This document shows positions 63,767 through 64,000 of a stretch of 64,000 bases of DNA, one piece after another. The translations under genes and the position numbers were made by a program. Source of the DNA: Ascaphus truei (lineage: Eukaryota > Chordata > Amphibia > Anura > Ascaphidae); NCBI GenBank assembly GCA_036426205.1, contig CM071567.1, positions 291,525,141-291,589,140 of the forward strand. Reading direction: 5' to 3'. Under the pieces are notes generated by a model. That model did not search any database and was not told the DNA's origin. It saw only the letters and a program-made list of their open reading frames with translations. Numbering within the stretch: position 1 is the stretch's first letter; every line of letters begins with the position of its first letter.

Positions 63767-64000
63767 TTAAAGAGGAGCTAGACTTCTCCTGATATTTATC
63801 CTTTAAATTTTGCTAGGCTGTTATTGAGTTTTGTAATCTGGTCCTTCTTTATTTATTTTTTGTATGTGAAGCTATACTTATAAGAGTTCGTCTAAATGTT
63901 GCCTTATGGTCAGTGCATTATGTAGACTTGCATACTTCACCATTATAATTGATATTCGAGTATTGCGATGGAGCTTCTTGTATTGACTCCATAACTTCTG
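63767..64000 (-). pseudogene. Probable L1 remainder at window edge
   Basis: The TTAA-flanked insert lies in sequence continuous with 61671-62044, so by position this should be more of the same minus-strand L1. No strong motif is visible in the 234 bases left. Confidence 0.35.

Larger units (their letters stand above)
62045..63770. mobile_element. piggyBac-like element, TTAA target, filled with satellites
   Basis: TTAA at 62045-62048 and 63767-63770 flank ends CCCTTCCCGGTCGAAT and, inverted, CCCTTTGCGGTCCAAT. TTAA targets and CCCTT ends are typical of piggyBac-type elements. The 1718-bp interior has no transposase. It holds a 28-bp minisatellite (62216-62665) and a GTGAGTAGTGAGTGTGTGC-like satellite (62760-63662), which generate three long minus-strand open frames. 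Confidence 0.75.

Overview
The window reads as vertebrate nuclear DNA, most probably from a frog or another amphibian. That placement is an inference from the repeat content: CR1, L2 and L1 LINEs, a chromodomain Gypsy element with a self-priming signal, Penelope-like elements (PLEs), Tigger-, Harbinger- and piggyBac-type short DNA transposons, and many palindromic modules. Only one locus looks host-derived rather than transposon-derived: a broken forkhead-box gene on the minus strand at about 41.07-41.72 kb. Nearly everything else is layered transposon sequence or anonymous AT-rich DNA.

Layout. 0-5.5 kb: LTR-like repeats, a short TIR transposon and palindromic modules. 5.5-7.3 kb: unannotated AT-rich DNA. 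7.36-7.74 kb: Tigger-like MITE. 8-12.3 kb: inverted PLE-like copies flanked by (TA)n, around a CpG-rich candidate promoter or LTR. 13.5-15.2 kb: CR1 tail and an LTR on the minus strand. 15.3-19.6 kb: PLE-like pieces, palindromic modules and an array of GCATGCGC motifs. 19.7-27.8 kb: a CR1 LINE split by a complete chromovirus (two 821-bp LTRs, GATGG target duplication), which itself carries a 401-bp MITE. 27.8-30.4 kb: shared repeats, GC minisatellite and LTR 5' end. 30.4-33.3 kb: nothing recognised. 33.3-40.8 kb: LTR fragment, complex DNA repeats, L2 LINE and a PLE insertion with a 17-bp target duplication. 41.1-41.7 kb: forkhead pseudogene. 41.9-52.4 kb: a second, badly decayed Gypsy element broken by at least five later insertions, the last being a LINE whose 905-codon open frame is fused to the Gypsy pol tail. 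53-64 kb: LINE fragment, then a minus-strand L1 ORF2 interrupted by a palindromic-module transposon (which holds a PLE, which holds a MITE) and by a piggyBac-like element filled with minisatellites.

The most interesting signals are: (1) a recurrent hammerhead-ribozyme-like fold in at least five PLE-like loci, with covarying stem I, a GAAA block and a self-complementary ACGCGT-type stem III, in two cases 30-40 bases downstream of a TATA box; (2) the forkhead relic; (3) the 10-base self-priming match in the chromovirus; (4) the in-frame Gypsy-LINE fusion; (5) the piggyBac-like element whose 28-bp satellite leaves long open frames; and (6) the family of modular palindromes shared by several loci.

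No tRNA, rRNA, CRISPR or intact host protein-coding gene was found.
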